The notes under the pieces: model-generated
Told to the model about the DNA's origin: nothing
What the model saw: only the letters and a program-made list of their open reading frames with translations
Database searches by the model: none
Shown: piece after piece, positions 11,131 to 19,836 of the stretch
How the letters are laid out: the number at the start of each line of letters is the position of its first letter
Position numbering within the stretch: position 1 is the first letter of the stretch
Translations under genes and position numbers: made by a program
Origin: Pseudomonas putida
GTDB lineage: Bacteria > Pseudomonadota > Gammaproteobacteria > Pseudomonadales > Pseudomonadaceae
Assembly (NCBI RefSeq): GCF_028682475.1
Contig: NZ_JANHLE010000015.1
Span: 62,001-126,000 of the forward strand
Length of the DNA stretch: 64,000 bases
Reading direction: 5' to 3'

Positions 11131-11167
11131 GATCAGAAAACCTCTGGGTATAGGGACGCTTGCCTTG

Positions 11168-11194
11168 TTTTCGGCCAACCCGAAAGAAACTTTA
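11168..11194 (-). promoter_or_regulatory. Sigma-28 (FliA) promoter of flgM-flgN-flgZ
   Basis: Read on the minus strand: TAAAGTTT, 11 bases, GCCGAAAA. This matches the FliA consensus (TAAAGTTT-N11-GCCGATAA) at 15 of 16 defined bases and lies 38 bp upstream of the flgM ATG. Confidence 0.9.
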
Positions 11195-11298
11195 GGCGCA
11201 ATTGCAGTGCAGACTGCGCAGCAGCTTCCGGGCCCCCAATGGGGCACAGTTTAGGAAAAGCGCTTGCTGATCGCCAGAGTTCTTCGTTGTTCTGCCGT

Positions 11299-12051
11299 TT
11301 ACATGGCCACTTCGACCTGGCCTGGCCCGGTTACCCTGGCCTTGACCACCCGTTTGGAATTGAGATTGCGCACCCGGATCTGTTCGCTCAGGCCGCCTTT
11401 GCTCAGGGCTTCGCCTGGCATGCGTACGCTGAGTGTGCCGCTGCGGGCGGTGATGACCACCTGATCACCCTTGCGGATGACTTCGGCCTGTTCCAGGTGT
11501 TGAGGGGTCAGCACCTGATCCATGACCGTCGGTCGGATAACCTTGAGCCCGATCGCCTGTTCCAGATCGCTCAGAAACCCCTGGTTCAGCGTGCCGACAT
11601 CGCGTTCGCGCAGGCTGACGTCCTGCTCGCCGACAATGCTCTCGCGTTTGAGCGGGCGCACCACGGTGACAACATTGCGAAACAGACGTACCTGGGCGGG
11701 CACGAACACCGTCCACGGTGAACTGCCGTTGCAGCGAACCTTTACGGTTACGCGGCCCAATGGCTGTGCCGGGCTTTCCAGATTGGCGTCCAGTTGCCGG
11801 TTGCACAGCGGCATGCGCAGGCGCGGGTCGAGGGTGTTGACCTGGATTTCGTAGCGGCCAGGGGTCTGGCTGCTGGCCAGGTAGTCTTCAACGGTGAATT
11901 CAAGAAACCCCTGGGTGACGCCGATAAGCTGTTCAGGCAAGGTGAAAGCGTCAGCCAGAAGTCGAGTGCCCGGCATCAGCAGGCACAGCGCAGCAAGATA
12001 GCTGCAGAGGTGGCTGGTCAGGCGTCGGAAAAATGTCGTTTTCGTGTTCAT
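11299..12051 (-). CDS. flgA: FlgA, periplasmic P-ring assembly chaperone
   Basis: 250-aa exported protein. After basic residues (MNTKTTFFRR) there is a hydrophobic segment (LCSYLAALCLLMPGT) ending near LLADA, a plausible signal peptide. The C-terminal half is the SAF/FlgA domain (ESIVGEQDVSLRERDVG, GDQVVITARSG, VRVRNLNSKRVVKARVTGPG-like end). It helps FlgI polymerise around the rod. The start is set at the ATG at 12049-12051; upstream codons overlap the divergent cheV leader. It lies upstream of flgM on the same strand but the gap holds flgM's own promoter. Confidence 0.92.
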   Translation of the reverse strand: MNTKTTFFRRLTSHLCSYLAALCLLMPGTRLLADAFTLPEQLIGVTQGFLEFTVEDYLASSQTPGRYEIQVNTLDPRLRMPLCNRQLDANLESPAQPLGRVTVKVRCNGSSPWTVFVPAQVRLFRNVVTVVRPLKRESIVGEQDVSLRERDVGTLNQGFLSDLEQAIGLKVIRPTVMDQVLTPQHLEQAEVIRKGDQVVITARSGTLSVRMPGEALSKGGLSEQIRVRNLNSKRVVKARVTGPGQVEVAM

Positions 12052-12121
12052 ACGATTAAAAAAGCAAAGCGCGTGCCGAGACTGGGTACGAAGTTCGAAG
12101 CGTTTGGTGAAGGAGTCTTGC

Positions 12122-13051
12122 ATGGCTGGTGTAATGGATTCGGTGAACCAGCGCACGCAACTGGTGGGGCAGAATCGCCTGGAGCTGTTGTTGTTTCGTC
12201 TCAATGGCGAGCAGCTCTACGGGATCAACGTGTTCAAGGTGCGGGAAGTGCTGCAATGCCCACCCTTGACCGTGATGCCCAAGTCCAATCCGGTAGTGCG
12301 CGGTGTCGCGAATATACGTGGAGCAACCATCCCGATCCTCGATCTGGCGATGGCGACCGGTATGCCCGGTCTGAGTGAAGATGTCAGCAAGAGCTTTGTG
12401 ATCATCACCGAGTACAACACCAAGACCCAGGGTTTTCTGGTGCACTCGGTGGAGCGCATCGTCAACATGAACTGGGAAGAGATCCATCCACCACCCAAGG
12501 GCACCGGGCGTGATCACTACCTGACGGCGGTGACCCGGGTCGACAACAAGATGGTCGAGATCATTGACGTGGAGAAGATCCTCGCCGAAGTGGCGCCGAC
12601 GTCCGAGTCGATCTCTGCCGGTGTGGTCGATGCCGAGGTGCAGGACAAGGCGGTGCTGTTGCGGGTGCTGACGGTCGATGACTCATCGGTGGCGCGCAAG
12701 CAGGTCAGTCGTTGCCTGCAGACGGTCGGGGTGGAGGTGGTGGCGCTCAATGACGGCCGCCAGGCACTCGAGTACCTGCGCAAGCTGGTGGATGAGGGCA
12801 AGCGTCCGGAAGAAGAATTCCTGATGATGATCTCTGATATCGAGATGCCGGAGATGGACGGCTACACCCTGACGGCCGAGATCCGCAGCGACCCGCGCAT
12901 GCAAAAGTTGCATATCATCCTGCATACTTCGCTTTCCGGGGTGTTCAACCAGGCGATGGTCAAGAAGGTCGGGGCCGATGATTTCCTGGCCAAGTTCAAA
13001 CCGGACGACCTCGCCCAGCGCGTCGTCGATCGCATCAAGGCCACGCACTAA
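12122..13051 (+). CDS. cheV: CheV, chemotaxis coupling protein with receiver domain
   Basis: 309 aa: CheW-like domain (about 15-165; QLYGINVFKVREVL, VRGVANIRGATIPILDL) followed by a response-regulator receiver (about 178-309) with acidic pair VDDSS and phosphorylation site SDIEMPEMDG (Asp239). It couples receptors to CheA, with the receiver tuning adaptation. The ATG at 12122 follows AAGGAG with good spacing. A TAAAAAAG...GCCGAGAC sequence near 12055 resembles a FliA promoter with a 10-base spacer but is weak. It is divergent from flgA and 51 bp before cheR. Confidence 0.95.
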   Translation: MAGVMDSVNQRTQLVGQNRLELLLFRLNGEQLYGINVFKVREVLQCPPLTVMPKSNPVVRGVANIRGATIPILDLAMATGMPGLSEDVSKSFVIITEYNTKTQGFLVHSVERIVNMNWEEIHPPPKGTGRDHYLTAVTRVDNKMVEIIDVEKILAEVAPTSESISAGVVDAEVQDKAVLLRVLTVDDSSVARKQVSRCLQTVGVEVVALNDGRQALEYLRKLVDEGKRPEEEFLMMISDIEMPEMDGYTLTAEIRSDPRMQKLHIILHTSLSGVFNQAMVKKVGADDFLAKFKPDDLAQRVVDRIKATH

Positions 13052-13102
13052 CGGCCAGGGGCTGTGCCCCTGGCGGTTCACATGATTTAAGAGGCGGCAT
13101 CA

Positions 13103-13930
13103 TTGTCTACGGGTAATTTGGATTTCGAACAGTTCCGGGTCTTCCTGGAAAAAGCCTGTGGCATCCTGCTGGGCGAAAATAAGCAGTACCTGGTCTCCAG
13201 CCGTCTCAACAAGCTGATGGAGCAGCAGGGCATCAAGTCCCTGACCGAACTGGTGCAGCGTATCCAGAGCCAGCCGCGCAGCGGTTTGCGCGAGCAGGTG
13301 GTGGATGCCATGACCACCAACGAAACCCTGTGGTTTCGCGACACTTACCCCTTTGAAGTGCTGAAGAACAAGGTGCTGCCTGAGCAGATCAAGGCCAATC
13401 CTGGGCAGCGTCTGCGTATCTGGTCGGCCGCCTGTTCCTCGGGGCAGGAGCCGTATTCGATCTCGATGGCGATTGATGAGTTCGAGCGCAGCAACATCGG
13501 CCAGCTGAAGATGGGGGCGCAGATTGTTGCCACTGACCTGTCCGGCGCCATGCTCAATAACTGCAAGAGCGGTGAGTACGACAGCCTGGCGATTGCCCGT
13601 GGATTGTCCCAGGAGCGTCTGCAGCGTTACTTCGATGTCAAGGCGCCCGGACGCTGGGCGATCAAGGTGCCGATCCGCAGTCGTGTGGAGTTTCGCTCGT
13701 TCAACCTGCTCGACAGTTACGCCAGCCTGGGCAAGTTCGACATCGTGTTCTGCCGCAACGTGCTGATCTACTTCTCGGCCCAGGTCAAGAAAGACATCCT
13801 GTTGCGTATTCACAGCACGCTCAAACCAGGGGGTTATCTGTTCCTCGGGGCGTCCGAAGCGCTCAATGGCTTACCGGATCATTATCAGATGGTGCAGTGC
13901 AGCCCGGGGATCATCTACCAGGCCAAGTAA
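13103..13930 (+). CDS. cheR: CheR, chemoreceptor glutamate O-methyltransferase
   Basis: 275-aa SAM-dependent methyltransferase. The N-terminal helical CheR_N domain (FEQFRVFLEKACGILLGENK) is followed by the catalytic domain with MTTNETLWFRD, RIWSAACSSGQEPYSI (SAM motif I) and FDIVFCRNVLIYF. It methylates glutamates of chemoreceptors for adaptation. Translation appears to start at TTG 13103 after AAGAGGCGG; no ATG is suitably placed. A terminator at 14017-14047 ends the cheV-cheR unit. Confidence 0.95.
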   Translation: MSTGNLDFEQFRVFLEKACGILLGENKQYLVSSRLNKLMEQQGIKSLTELVQRIQSQPRSGLREQVVDAMTTNETLWFRDTYPFEVLKNKVLPEQIKANPGQRLRIWSAACSSGQEPYSISMAIDEFERSNIGQLKMGAQIVATDLSGAMLNNCKSGEYDSLAIARGLSQERLQRYFDVKAPGRWAIKVPIRSRVEFRSFNLLDSYASLGKFDIVFCRNVLIYFSAQVKKDILLRIHSTLKPGGYLFLGASEALNGLPDHYQMVQCSPGIIYQAK

Positions 13931-14016
13931 GTCCCTTCCATAAATTGCCGCTTTGCTGGCGCCGAGCGGAAATCCTTTGCCGCTTTTCTGGCATTGCCGC
14001 CAGCGGCAAATCTCTC

Positions 14017-14047
14017 AAAGCCCCGTATTTACGGGGTTTTGTTTTTT
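14017..14047 (+). terminator. Terminator after cheR
   Basis: Hairpin CCCCGTATTTACGGGG (14021-14036) is followed by TTTTGTTTTTT. The sigma-54 promoter of flgB begins at its last base. Confidence 0.85.
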
Positions 14048-14062
14048 GGCATGGCTCTTGCT
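14047..14062 (+). promoter_or_regulatory. Sigma-54 promoter of the flgB operon
   Basis: TGGCATGGCTCTTGCT matches TGGCACG-N4-TTGCW with correct GG-N10-GC spacing, 40 bp before the flgB ATG. In Pseudomonas this operon is FleR-dependent class III. Confidence 0.9.
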
Positions 14063-14102
14063 CTAGCTCAGTCAACGAAAAACCTTCGAAGGTTTCCCCG
14101 AC

Positions 14103-14510
14103 ATGAGCATCAGCTTCGACAAAGCGCTTGGCATCCACGAAAAGGCATTGGGCTTTCGCGCCCAGCGCGCCGAGGTGCTGGCCAACAACATCGCCAACGC
14201 CGACACGCCGAACTACAAGGCGCGTGACATGGACTTCGCTTCGGTCCTGGCGGCCCAGGCCGAGAAGACCAGCAAGGGTCATTTTGCACTGGACCGTACC
14301 AACGCCCGGCACATCGAGGCTGAAGGCCTGAGCATGGGTGATGAAACCCTGCAGTACCGCACGCCGATGCAGCCGTCGATCGACCAGAACACCGTCGATG
14401 CCCAGCTCGAGCAGTCGAGCTACGCGGAAAACGCCGTAGGCTTCCAGGCCAGCTTCACGCTGCTCAACAGTAAATTCAAAGGGCTGGTATCGGCCCTGCG
14501 CGGAGAGTAA
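14103..14510 (+). CDS. flgB: FlgB, proximal rod protein
   Basis: 135 aa, normal for FlgB. It has the rod/hook-family N-terminus ALGFRAQRAEVLANNIANAD followed by TPNYKARD, and a C-terminal helix (VGFQASFTLLNSKFKGLVSA). It polymerises just outside the MS ring. First gene of flgBCDE, with a sigma-54 promoter directly upstream; flgC follows after 3 bp. Confidence 0.97.
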   Translation: MSISFDKALGIHEKALGFRAQRAEVLANNIANADTPNYKARDMDFASVLAAQAEKTSKGHFALDRTNARHIEAEGLSMGDETLQYRTPMQPSIDQNTVDAQLEQSSYAENAVGFQASFTLLNSKFKGLVSALRGE

Positions 14511-14513
14511 GTC

Positions 14514-14957
14514 ATGTCCCTCGCCAGTGTCTTCAACATTGCCGGTAGCGGCATGAGTGCGCAGACCACGCGTCTGAACACCGTCGCATCGAACATTGCC
14601 AACGCCGAGACGGTTTCGTCGAGCATTGATCAGACCTATCGCGCTCGTCACCCCGTGTTCGCCACTACCTTCCAGCAAGCCCAGGGCGGTGTCAGCCAGT
14701 CGCTGTTCCAGGATCAGGGCGAGGCCGGTCAAGGTGTTCAGGTGCTCGGTGTGGTGGAGGACCAAAGCAACCTTGAGGCGCGCTACGAGCCGAACCATCC
14801 GGCAGCGAACAAAGACGGTTACGTCTATTACCCGAACGTCAATGTGGTCGAGGAGATGGCTGACATGATCTCTGCCAGCCGCTCGTTCCAGACCAACGCC
14901 GAGCTGATGAACACGGCCAAGACCATGATGCAGAAGGTCCTGACCCTGGGTCAGTGA
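14514..14957 (+). CDS. flgC: FlgC, proximal rod protein
   Basis: 147 aa with the paired N- and C-terminal rod-protein helices: FNIAGSGMSAQTTRLNTVAS-NIANAE at the start and DMISASRSFQTNAELMNTAK near the end, plus the family NVNVVEEMADM segment. Located between flgB and flgD; likely translated from the same mRNA. Confidence 0.97.
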   Translation: MSLASVFNIAGSGMSAQTTRLNTVASNIANAETVSSSIDQTYRARHPVFATTFQQAQGGVSQSLFQDQGEAGQGVQVLGVVEDQSNLEARYEPNHPAANKDGYVYYPNVNVVEEMADMISASRSFQTNAELMNTAKTMMQKVLTLGQ

Positions 14958-14972
14958 TAAAGGACGAAGCCA

Positions 14973-15701
14973 ATGGCAAGCGTTAACGATACCACCGCCG
15001 GTGTAAACCTGAACGACGTGCTCAAGGCGTCGGTCAAGAAGACTTCCGATACCAATCCCACTGGCGTTGCTACGGCGACCAACAGCAAGACCGGCAATCA
15101 GGCGCTGGGCAAGGATGCGTTCCTGCAGATGCTGGTTACCCAGATGCAGAACCAGAACCCGCTCGATCCTCAGGACAACAGTGAGTTCGTTGCCCAGTTG
15201 GCGCAGTTCAGTAGCCTGGAAGGCATCACCACGCTCAATGAGACGGTGACGGCGATTTCCGGCAACTTCAAATCGTCCCAGGCGCTGCAGGCGTCGTCCC
15301 TGGTCGGTCGCTCGGTGATCGTCCAGACCGACAAGGCCATGGTCGACACCACCAAGAGCTTCACGGGTTCCGTGGTGGTGCCGCAATCGCTGAGCAACGC
15401 CTCCGTCACCATCACCGACAAGGATGGCAAGGTGGTCAAGACCATCGATATGGGTGAGCAGAAGGCCGGCAATTCCGAGTTCGTCTGGGATGGTACCAAT
15501 GATGCGGGTGAGAAGGTCGATCCGGGTACCTACACCTTTGCCGCCAAGACCACCATCGAAGGCAAGCAGCTGGATATGTACACCTTGTTGCCGGCCACGG
15601 TCAGCAGCGTAACCCTCAGTCAGACCGGCGGCGAGATGATGCTCAATCTTGCCGGCCTGGGCAGCATTGCACTGTCCAAAGTCCAAACCATCGGTATATA
15701 G
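14973..15701 (+). CDS. flgD: FlgD, hook-cap and hook-assembly scaffold protein
   Basis: 242 aa. The N-terminal export/cap part includes ALGKDAFLQMLVTQMQNQNP and DNSEFVAQLAQFSSLEG, the hallmark of FlgD. The C-terminal half is the FlgD Ig-like/Tudor region (FVWDGTNDAGEKVDPGTYTF). It caps the growing hook and is discarded when the hook is complete. It lies 15 bp after flgC and 30 bp before flgE. Confidence 0.97.
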   Translation: MASVNDTTAGVNLNDVLKASVKKTSDTNPTGVATATNSKTGNQALGKDAFLQMLVTQMQNQNPLDPQDNSEFVAQLAQFSSLEGITTLNETVTAISGNFKSSQALQASSLVGRSVIVQTDKAMVDTTKSFTGSVVVPQSLSNASVTITDKDGKVVKTIDMGEQKAGNSEFVWDGTNDAGEKVDPGTYTFAAKTTIEGKQLDMYTLLPATVSSVTLSQTGGEMMLNLAGLGSIALSKVQTIGI

Positions 15702-15731
15702 AGCCGGCTAACGCGGCACAAGGAGTGAAAG

Positions 15732-17057
15732 ATGTCATTCAATATCGGCCTTAGCGGTCTCTATGCAGCCAACAAACAACTGGACGTAACCGGCAACAAC
15801 ATTGCCAACGTTGCCACCACCGGTTTCAAATCGTCGCGTGCGGAATTCGCCGACGTCTACTCGGCCAACAAGCTCGGCGTCGGCAGCCAGAGCGTCGGTA
15901 ACGGTGTGCGCCTGGCCTCGGTCTCGCAGCAGTTCACCAATGGTGATATCACCAACACCGGCAACGTGCTGGACATGGGTATCCAGGGTCAGGGCTTTTT
16001 CGTCCTGAGCGACAACGGCTCGCTCAGCTATACCCGTGCCGGTGCGTTCCAGACCGATAAAGACAACTACGTGGTGACCTCCGATGGCCTGCGTCTGCGT
16101 GGCTATGGTGTGGATGAGAACGGCAAGATCATCAATGGCGTGCTGACCGACCTGAAGATCGACACTTCGGCGCTGGCGCCAAAGTCCACCACCTCGATCG
16201 ATCAGGGTATCAACCTGAACTCGTCGGACAAGGTCATCCCGGGCACCACCACGTTCGACCCGACCGACGACACCACCTGGAACAAGACCTTCGCCACCAA
16301 GATCTATGACAGCCAGGGTAACGAGCACGTCATGGATCAGTACTACGTCAAGACCGACACCAATGAGTGGAAGTCCTACACCCTGATCGATGGTCGCAAC
16401 CCGCTGGATCCTGCCCAGGAGCCGCCGCAGCCGCTGGAAGGCACCATTTCCTTCAACCCTGATGGTAGTGTCGATACCATGACTGCCGGTGCTGCTGGTT
16501 CTGGCTACGAAGTGGTGAACAAGGTCTTCAAGCTGACCGGTTGGATACCTGCCACCGTTACCGATCCGACTGCCAAGCCGCCGGTATGGGGTTCCAATGG
16601 CTCCGAGGCCAGTGCCGGTGGTATCGCCATCGACATGACCAAGACCACTTCCTACAACACCCCGACCACGCGTCTGTCGCAGAGCCAGGATGGTTACGCT
16701 ACCGGTATTCTGTCGAGTCTGAGCATCGACTCCAGCGGTGTGATGTTCGCCAGCTTCAGTAACCAGCAGTCGCGCGCTATCGGTCAGGTTGCCATTGCGT
16801 CCTTTGCCAACGAGCAGGGGCTGCAGCCTATGGGTGGTACGCGCTGGGCCGAGACTTACTCGTCGGGTATTCCGGGTATCGATGCGCCGAAGACCGGCAC
16901 CCTGGGCGCGATCGCCTCCAACTCGCTGGAGGCTTCCAACGTCAACCTGACCACTGAGCTGGTCGAGCTGATCAAGGCGCAGAGCAACTACCAGGCCAAC
17001 GCCAAGACCATCTCCACCCAGAGCACCATCATGCAGACCATCATTCAGATGACCTGA
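15732..17057 (+). CDS. flgE: FlgE, flagellar hook protein
   Basis: 441-aa hook subunit. The N-terminus FNIGLSGLYAANKQLDVTGN and the C-terminus (NVNLTTELVELIKAQSNYQA) form the D0 coiled coil; the middle carries D1/D2 (LDMGIQGQGFFVLSDNGS, LKIDTSALAPKSTTSIDQGI). Length is in the range of Pseudomonas hook proteins. Preceded by AAGGAGTG; last core gene of the flgB transcription unit before a hairpin at 17086. Confidence 0.97.
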   Translation: MSFNIGLSGLYAANKQLDVTGNNIANVATTGFKSSRAEFADVYSANKLGVGSQSVGNGVRLASVSQQFTNGDITNTGNVLDMGIQGQGFFVLSDNGSLSYTRAGAFQTDKDNYVVTSDGLRLRGYGVDENGKIINGVLTDLKIDTSALAPKSTTSIDQGINLNSSDKVIPGTTTFDPTDDTTWNKTFATKIYDSQGNEHVMDQYYVKTDTNEWKSYTLIDGRNPLDPAQEPPQPLEGTISFNPDGSVDTMTAGAAGSGYEVVNKVFKLTGWIPATVTDPTAKPPVWGSNGSEASAGGIAIDMTKTTSYNTPTTRLSQSQDGYATGILSSLSIDSSGVMFASFSNQQSRAIGQVAIASFANEQGLQPMGGTRWAETYSSGIPGIDAPKTGTLGAIASNSLEASNVNLTTELVELIKAQSNYQANAKTISTQSTIMQTIIQMT

Positions 17058-17085
17058 TGCCGCTGTGAGGCGATAGGTGTGGACG

Positions 17086-17107
17086 GACCCCTTTCTCGGA
17101 AGGGGTC
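17086..17107 (+). terminator. Hairpin after flgE, weak terminator candidate
   Basis: GACCCCTT and AAGGGGTC pair perfectly around a 6-base loop, but only TGTCGTTTC follows, so the U-tract is poor. It may be an attenuator or mRNA 3'-end stabiliser rather than a full terminator, because a small same-strand gene begins at 17130. Confidence 0.45.
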
Positions 17108-17129
17108 TGTCGTTTCAGAGGTATCGATC

Positions 17130-17318
17130 ATGTTGCAACGATTGGCGTTAGCGGTGTTCGCGCTGCTGCTGATGGCTCAGGTCCGGGCTGATGCCGCACC
17201 TTGGTACCGTTGGGAAAGCCAGGCGGATGGACGCCTGGTCTGTGCCCAGTTTTCTCCGGGAGATGGCTGGAAGCGCTTTGCCGGTCCCTTCAACAACGCG
17301 GCGTGCCGCGACTACTGA
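17130..17318 (+). CDS. Small secreted protein between flgE and flgF, function unknown
   Basis: 62 codons. The N-terminus (MLQRLALAVFALLLMAQVRA) is a convincing signal peptide, probably cleaved after ADA, leaving about 40 residues (WYRWESQADGRLVCAQFSPG, then DGWKRFAGPFNNAACRDY) with two cysteines that could form a disulfide. The aromatic-rich mature part has no family I recognise. I recall a hypothetical gene at the same place in P. putida KT2440, which argues for a real gene. The frame is open upstream to 17079, but that part spans the hairpin and lacks a good start. Confidence 0.7.
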   Translation: MLQRLALAVFALLLMAQVRADAAPWYRWESQADGRLVCAQFSPGDGWKRFAGPFNNAACRDY

Positions 17319-17320
17319 GG

Positions 17321-17338
17321 CTTGCCGCTAGCGGCAAG
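17321..17338. repeat. Perfect palindrome of a second REP-like type
   Basis: CTTGCCGCTAGCGGCAAG is an 18-base perfect palindrome just after the small gene. Related TTGCCGC / GCGGCAA cores recur near 13945-14010 and at 17474-17481. Probably a REP-class element; it may also define the 3' end of the flgE transcript. Confidence 0.6.
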
Positions 17339-17433
17339 CTGGCGCCGTAATTTCGACGGCGTTTCTCCCTGTTGCATATCTGTACAGCGACCAAGCCCTT
17401 GTCTGGCGGGGCTTTTGGCTACTTCTGCAAAGT

Positions 17434-17449
17434 TGGTTTGAAACTTGCT
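17434..17449 (+). promoter_or_regulatory. Sigma-54 promoter of the flgF operon
   Basis: TGGTTTGAAACTTGCT has the invariant GG and GC with a 10-base interval and lies 59 bp before the flgF start. The three bases after TGG deviate from consensus (TTTG for CACG), suggesting a weaker promoter than that of flgB. Confidence 0.75.
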
Positions 17450-17508
17450 TCAAGCACTGCAAAGCAGCGGCGAGCGGCAAGTGTTCGCCAGCGCAGGGGA
17501 GAAATACT

Positions 17509-18249
17509 GTGGACAAGATGCTGTACGTGGCCATGACCGGTGCCAGCCAGAACGCGCTGGCGCAGAAGGCGCATGCCAACAACCTGGCGAACATTTCCAC
17601 TACCGGTTTTCAGCGTGACCTGGAGCAGGCACGCTCGATGCCGGTGTTTGGTGACAGCTTTCCGGCGCGTGCCTACGCCATGACCGAGCGCCCGGCGACG
17701 GATTTCTCGCCAGGTTCGATGCTGGAAACCGGGCGTGACCTGGACGTGGCTGTGGGGGGTGACGGCTTTATCGCCGTGCAGGCACCGGATGGCAGCGAAG
17801 CCTATGTGCGTACCGCGAGTATGAACATCGATGCCCTGGGTGTGCTGCGTGCCGCCAACGGCATGCCGATCATGGGTAACGGCGGGCCGATTGCCGTACC
17901 GCCAGAGCAGAAGGTCGAGGTCGGTGAAGACGGCACCATCACCATCCGCGCCATGGGCGAGGGGCCAGAGGTAATGGCTGAAGTCGACCGGATCAAGATG
18001 ATCAATCCTGATCTCAAGACCATGACCAAAGGCCTGGACGGTTTGATCCATACCAGCAATGGCCAGCCCGCGGTGGCCGATGCCAACGTCAAGCTGGTGT
18101 CGGGCTTTCTTGAAAGCAGCAACGTCAACGCCGTCGAGGAAATGACCTCGGTGCTGGCGTTGTCACGTCAATTCGAACTGCACATCAAGATGATGACCAC
18201 AGCCAAGGAAGGCGACGAAGCCATGGCTCGGGTTTTGCAAATCGGCTAA
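17509..18249 (+). CDS. flgF: FlgF, proximal rod protein
   Basis: 246 aa. The family N-terminus MDKMLYVAMTGASQNALAQK is encoded from a GTG at 17509; the first ATG, three codons later, would remove conserved residues. The middle carries GRDLDVAVGGDGFIAV and the C-terminus NVNAVEEMTSVLALSRQFEL. Rod component between FlgBC and FlgG. First gene of flgFGHIJKL, preceded by its own sigma-54 promoter. Confidence 0.96.
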   Translation: MDKMLYVAMTGASQNALAQKAHANNLANISTTGFQRDLEQARSMPVFGDSFPARAYAMTERPATDFSPGSMLETGRDLDVAVGGDGFIAVQAPDGSEAYVRTASMNIDALGVLRAANGMPIMGNGGPIAVPPEQKVEVGEDGTITIRAMGEGPEVMAEVDRIKMINPDLKTMTKGLDGLIHTSNGQPAVADANVKLVSGFLESSNVNAVEEMTSVLALSRQFELHIKMMTTAKEGDEAMARVLQIG

Positions 18250-18294
18250 TTACACAGACGTAGCGCCGTAAAACAGGCGCGCGAGGAGAACAGC

Positions 18295-19080
18295 ATGCTT
18301 CCGGCTCTTTGGGTCAGTAAAACCGGTCTGTCCGCCCAGGACATGAACCTGACCACCATTTCCAACAACCTGGCCAACGTCTCGACCACCGGCTTCAAAC
18401 GTGATCGTGCCGAATTCCAGGACCTGCTGTACCAGACCCGTCGTCAGGCCGGCGCCCAGTCGACCCAGGACAGCGAGCTGCCTTCGGGCCTGCAGCTGGG
18501 TACCGGTGTGCGCATTGTCGGTACCCAGAAGAGCTTCACCGCCGGTAGCCTGCAGACCACCGAGAACCCGCTGGACATGGCGCTTGATGGCCGCGGATTC
18601 TTCCAGATCCTGCAGCCTGATGGCACCGTCTCCTACACCCGTGACGGTACCTTTCACCTGAACTCCGATGGCCAGATCGTCACCGCCAGCGGTTTTGCCC
18701 TGGAACCTGCGATCGTCGTGCCGCCTGAGGCGCAGACCTTCACCGTGGGCCGTGACGGCACCGTGTCGATCACCACCGCAGGCAACCCGGCGGCGCAGGT
18801 GATCGGCAACATCCAGACGGCCGACTTCATCAACCCGGCCGGCCTGCAGGCAACCGGTGGCAACCTGTTCCTGGAAACCGCTGCCAGCGGTGCGCCGCAA
18901 GTCGGTACGCCAGGCCTGAACGGTTTCGGTGTGGTCCAGCAGCAGACCCTGGAAAACTCCAACGTCAGCACCGTGGAAGAGCTGGTCAACATGATCACCA
19001 CCCAGCGTGCCTACGAGATGAACTCCAAGGTCATTTCCACCGCCGACCAGATGCTCTCGTTCGTTACCCAGAACCTGTAA
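18295..19080 (+). CDS. flgG: FlgG, distal rod protein
   Basis: 261 aa, the usual length. N-terminal ALWVSKTGLSAQDMNLTTIS and NNLANVSTTGFKRDRAEFQD, the FlgG-specific DLLYQTRRQAGAQ stretch and the C-terminal VEELVNMITTQRAYEMNSK mark it. It forms the distal rod that crosses the P and L rings. 45 bp after flgF and 54 bp before flgH. Confidence 0.97.
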   Translation: MLPALWVSKTGLSAQDMNLTTISNNLANVSTTGFKRDRAEFQDLLYQTRRQAGAQSTQDSELPSGLQLGTGVRIVGTQKSFTAGSLQTTENPLDMALDGRGFFQILQPDGTVSYTRDGTFHLNSDGQIVTASGFALEPAIVVPPEAQTFTVGRDGTVSITTAGNPAAQVIGNIQTADFINPAGLQATGGNLFLETAASGAPQVGTPGLNGFGVVQQQTLENSNVSTVEELVNMITTQRAYEMNSKVISTADQMLSFVTQNL

Positions 19081-19134
19081 GTGAAGTCTTCGAGGTCGCT
19101 TGTACGGCGCCTGTTACACCGTGAGGTCAGAGTC

Positions 19135-19830
19135 ATGAGTCGTTTGTTTTGCGTACTTGCCCTGAGTGGGATCAGCGTGCTGGCCGGCTGCGTGGCGCCG
19201 ACGCCCAAGCCCAATGATCCGTACTACGCGCCGGTATTGCCGCGTACGCCACTGCCGGCAGCGGCCAACAATGGCTCGATCTACCAGGCCGGTTTCGATC
19301 AGAACCTGTACAGCGACCGCAAGGCATTCCGGGTCGGTGACATCATCACCATCACCCTCAACGAGCGGACCCAGGCGAGCAAGAACGCCAACTCGCAGAT
19401 CGCCAAGAACAGCAAGGCCGATATCGGCCTGACCTCGCTGTTCGGCTCGTCGATGACCACCAACAACCCGTTCAGCGATGGCGACCTGAGCCTGAGCGCC
19501 GGCTACAGCGGTGACCGTGCAACCAAGGGCGACAGCAAGGCCGGGCAGGGCAACAGCCTGACCGGCTCGATCACGGTGACGGTGGCCGACGTGCTGCCCA
19601 ACGGCATTATTGCCGTGCGTGGCGAGAAATGGCTGACCCTCAACACCGGTGATGAGCTGGTGCGCATCGCCGGGATGATCCGCGCCGACGACATTGCCAC
19701 CGACAACACCGTGCCTTCGACCCGGGTTGCCGATGCGCGCATCACCTACTCGGGAACCGGCTCGTTTGCCGATGCCAGTCAGCCGGGCTGGTTCGACCGT
19801 TTCTTCCTCAGCCCGCTTTGGCCTTTCTAG
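19135..19830 (+). CDS. flgH: FlgH, L-ring lipoprotein
   Basis: 231-aa outer-membrane lipoprotein. The signal sequence ends in the lipobox VLAGC (Cys about 19), followed by a Pro-rich linker; the mature part contains the FlgH motifs [20 protein letters not shown] and [14 protein letters not shown]. The start at 19135 ([12 protein letters not shown]) is chosen over the in-frame GTG at 19081, since the extra residues are basic and would bury the signal peptide. flgI follows after 6 bp. Confidence 0.96.
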   Translation: MSRLFCVLALSGISVLAGCVAPTPKPNDPYYAPVLPRTPLPAAANNGSIYQAGFDQNLYSDRKAFRVGDIITITLNERTQASKNANSQIAKNSKADIGLTSLFGSSMTTNNPFSDGDLSLSAGYSGDRATKGDSKAGQGNSLTGSITVTVADVLPNGIIAVRGEKWLTLNTGDELVRIAGMIRADDIATDNTVPSTRVADARITYSGTGSFADASQPGWFDRFFLSPLWPF

Positions 19831-19836
19831 GTTCGG

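Noticed and set aside
11131-11247. N-terminal extension of FlgM
   Set aside because: It would cover the FliA promoter and is not similar to FlgM proteins.
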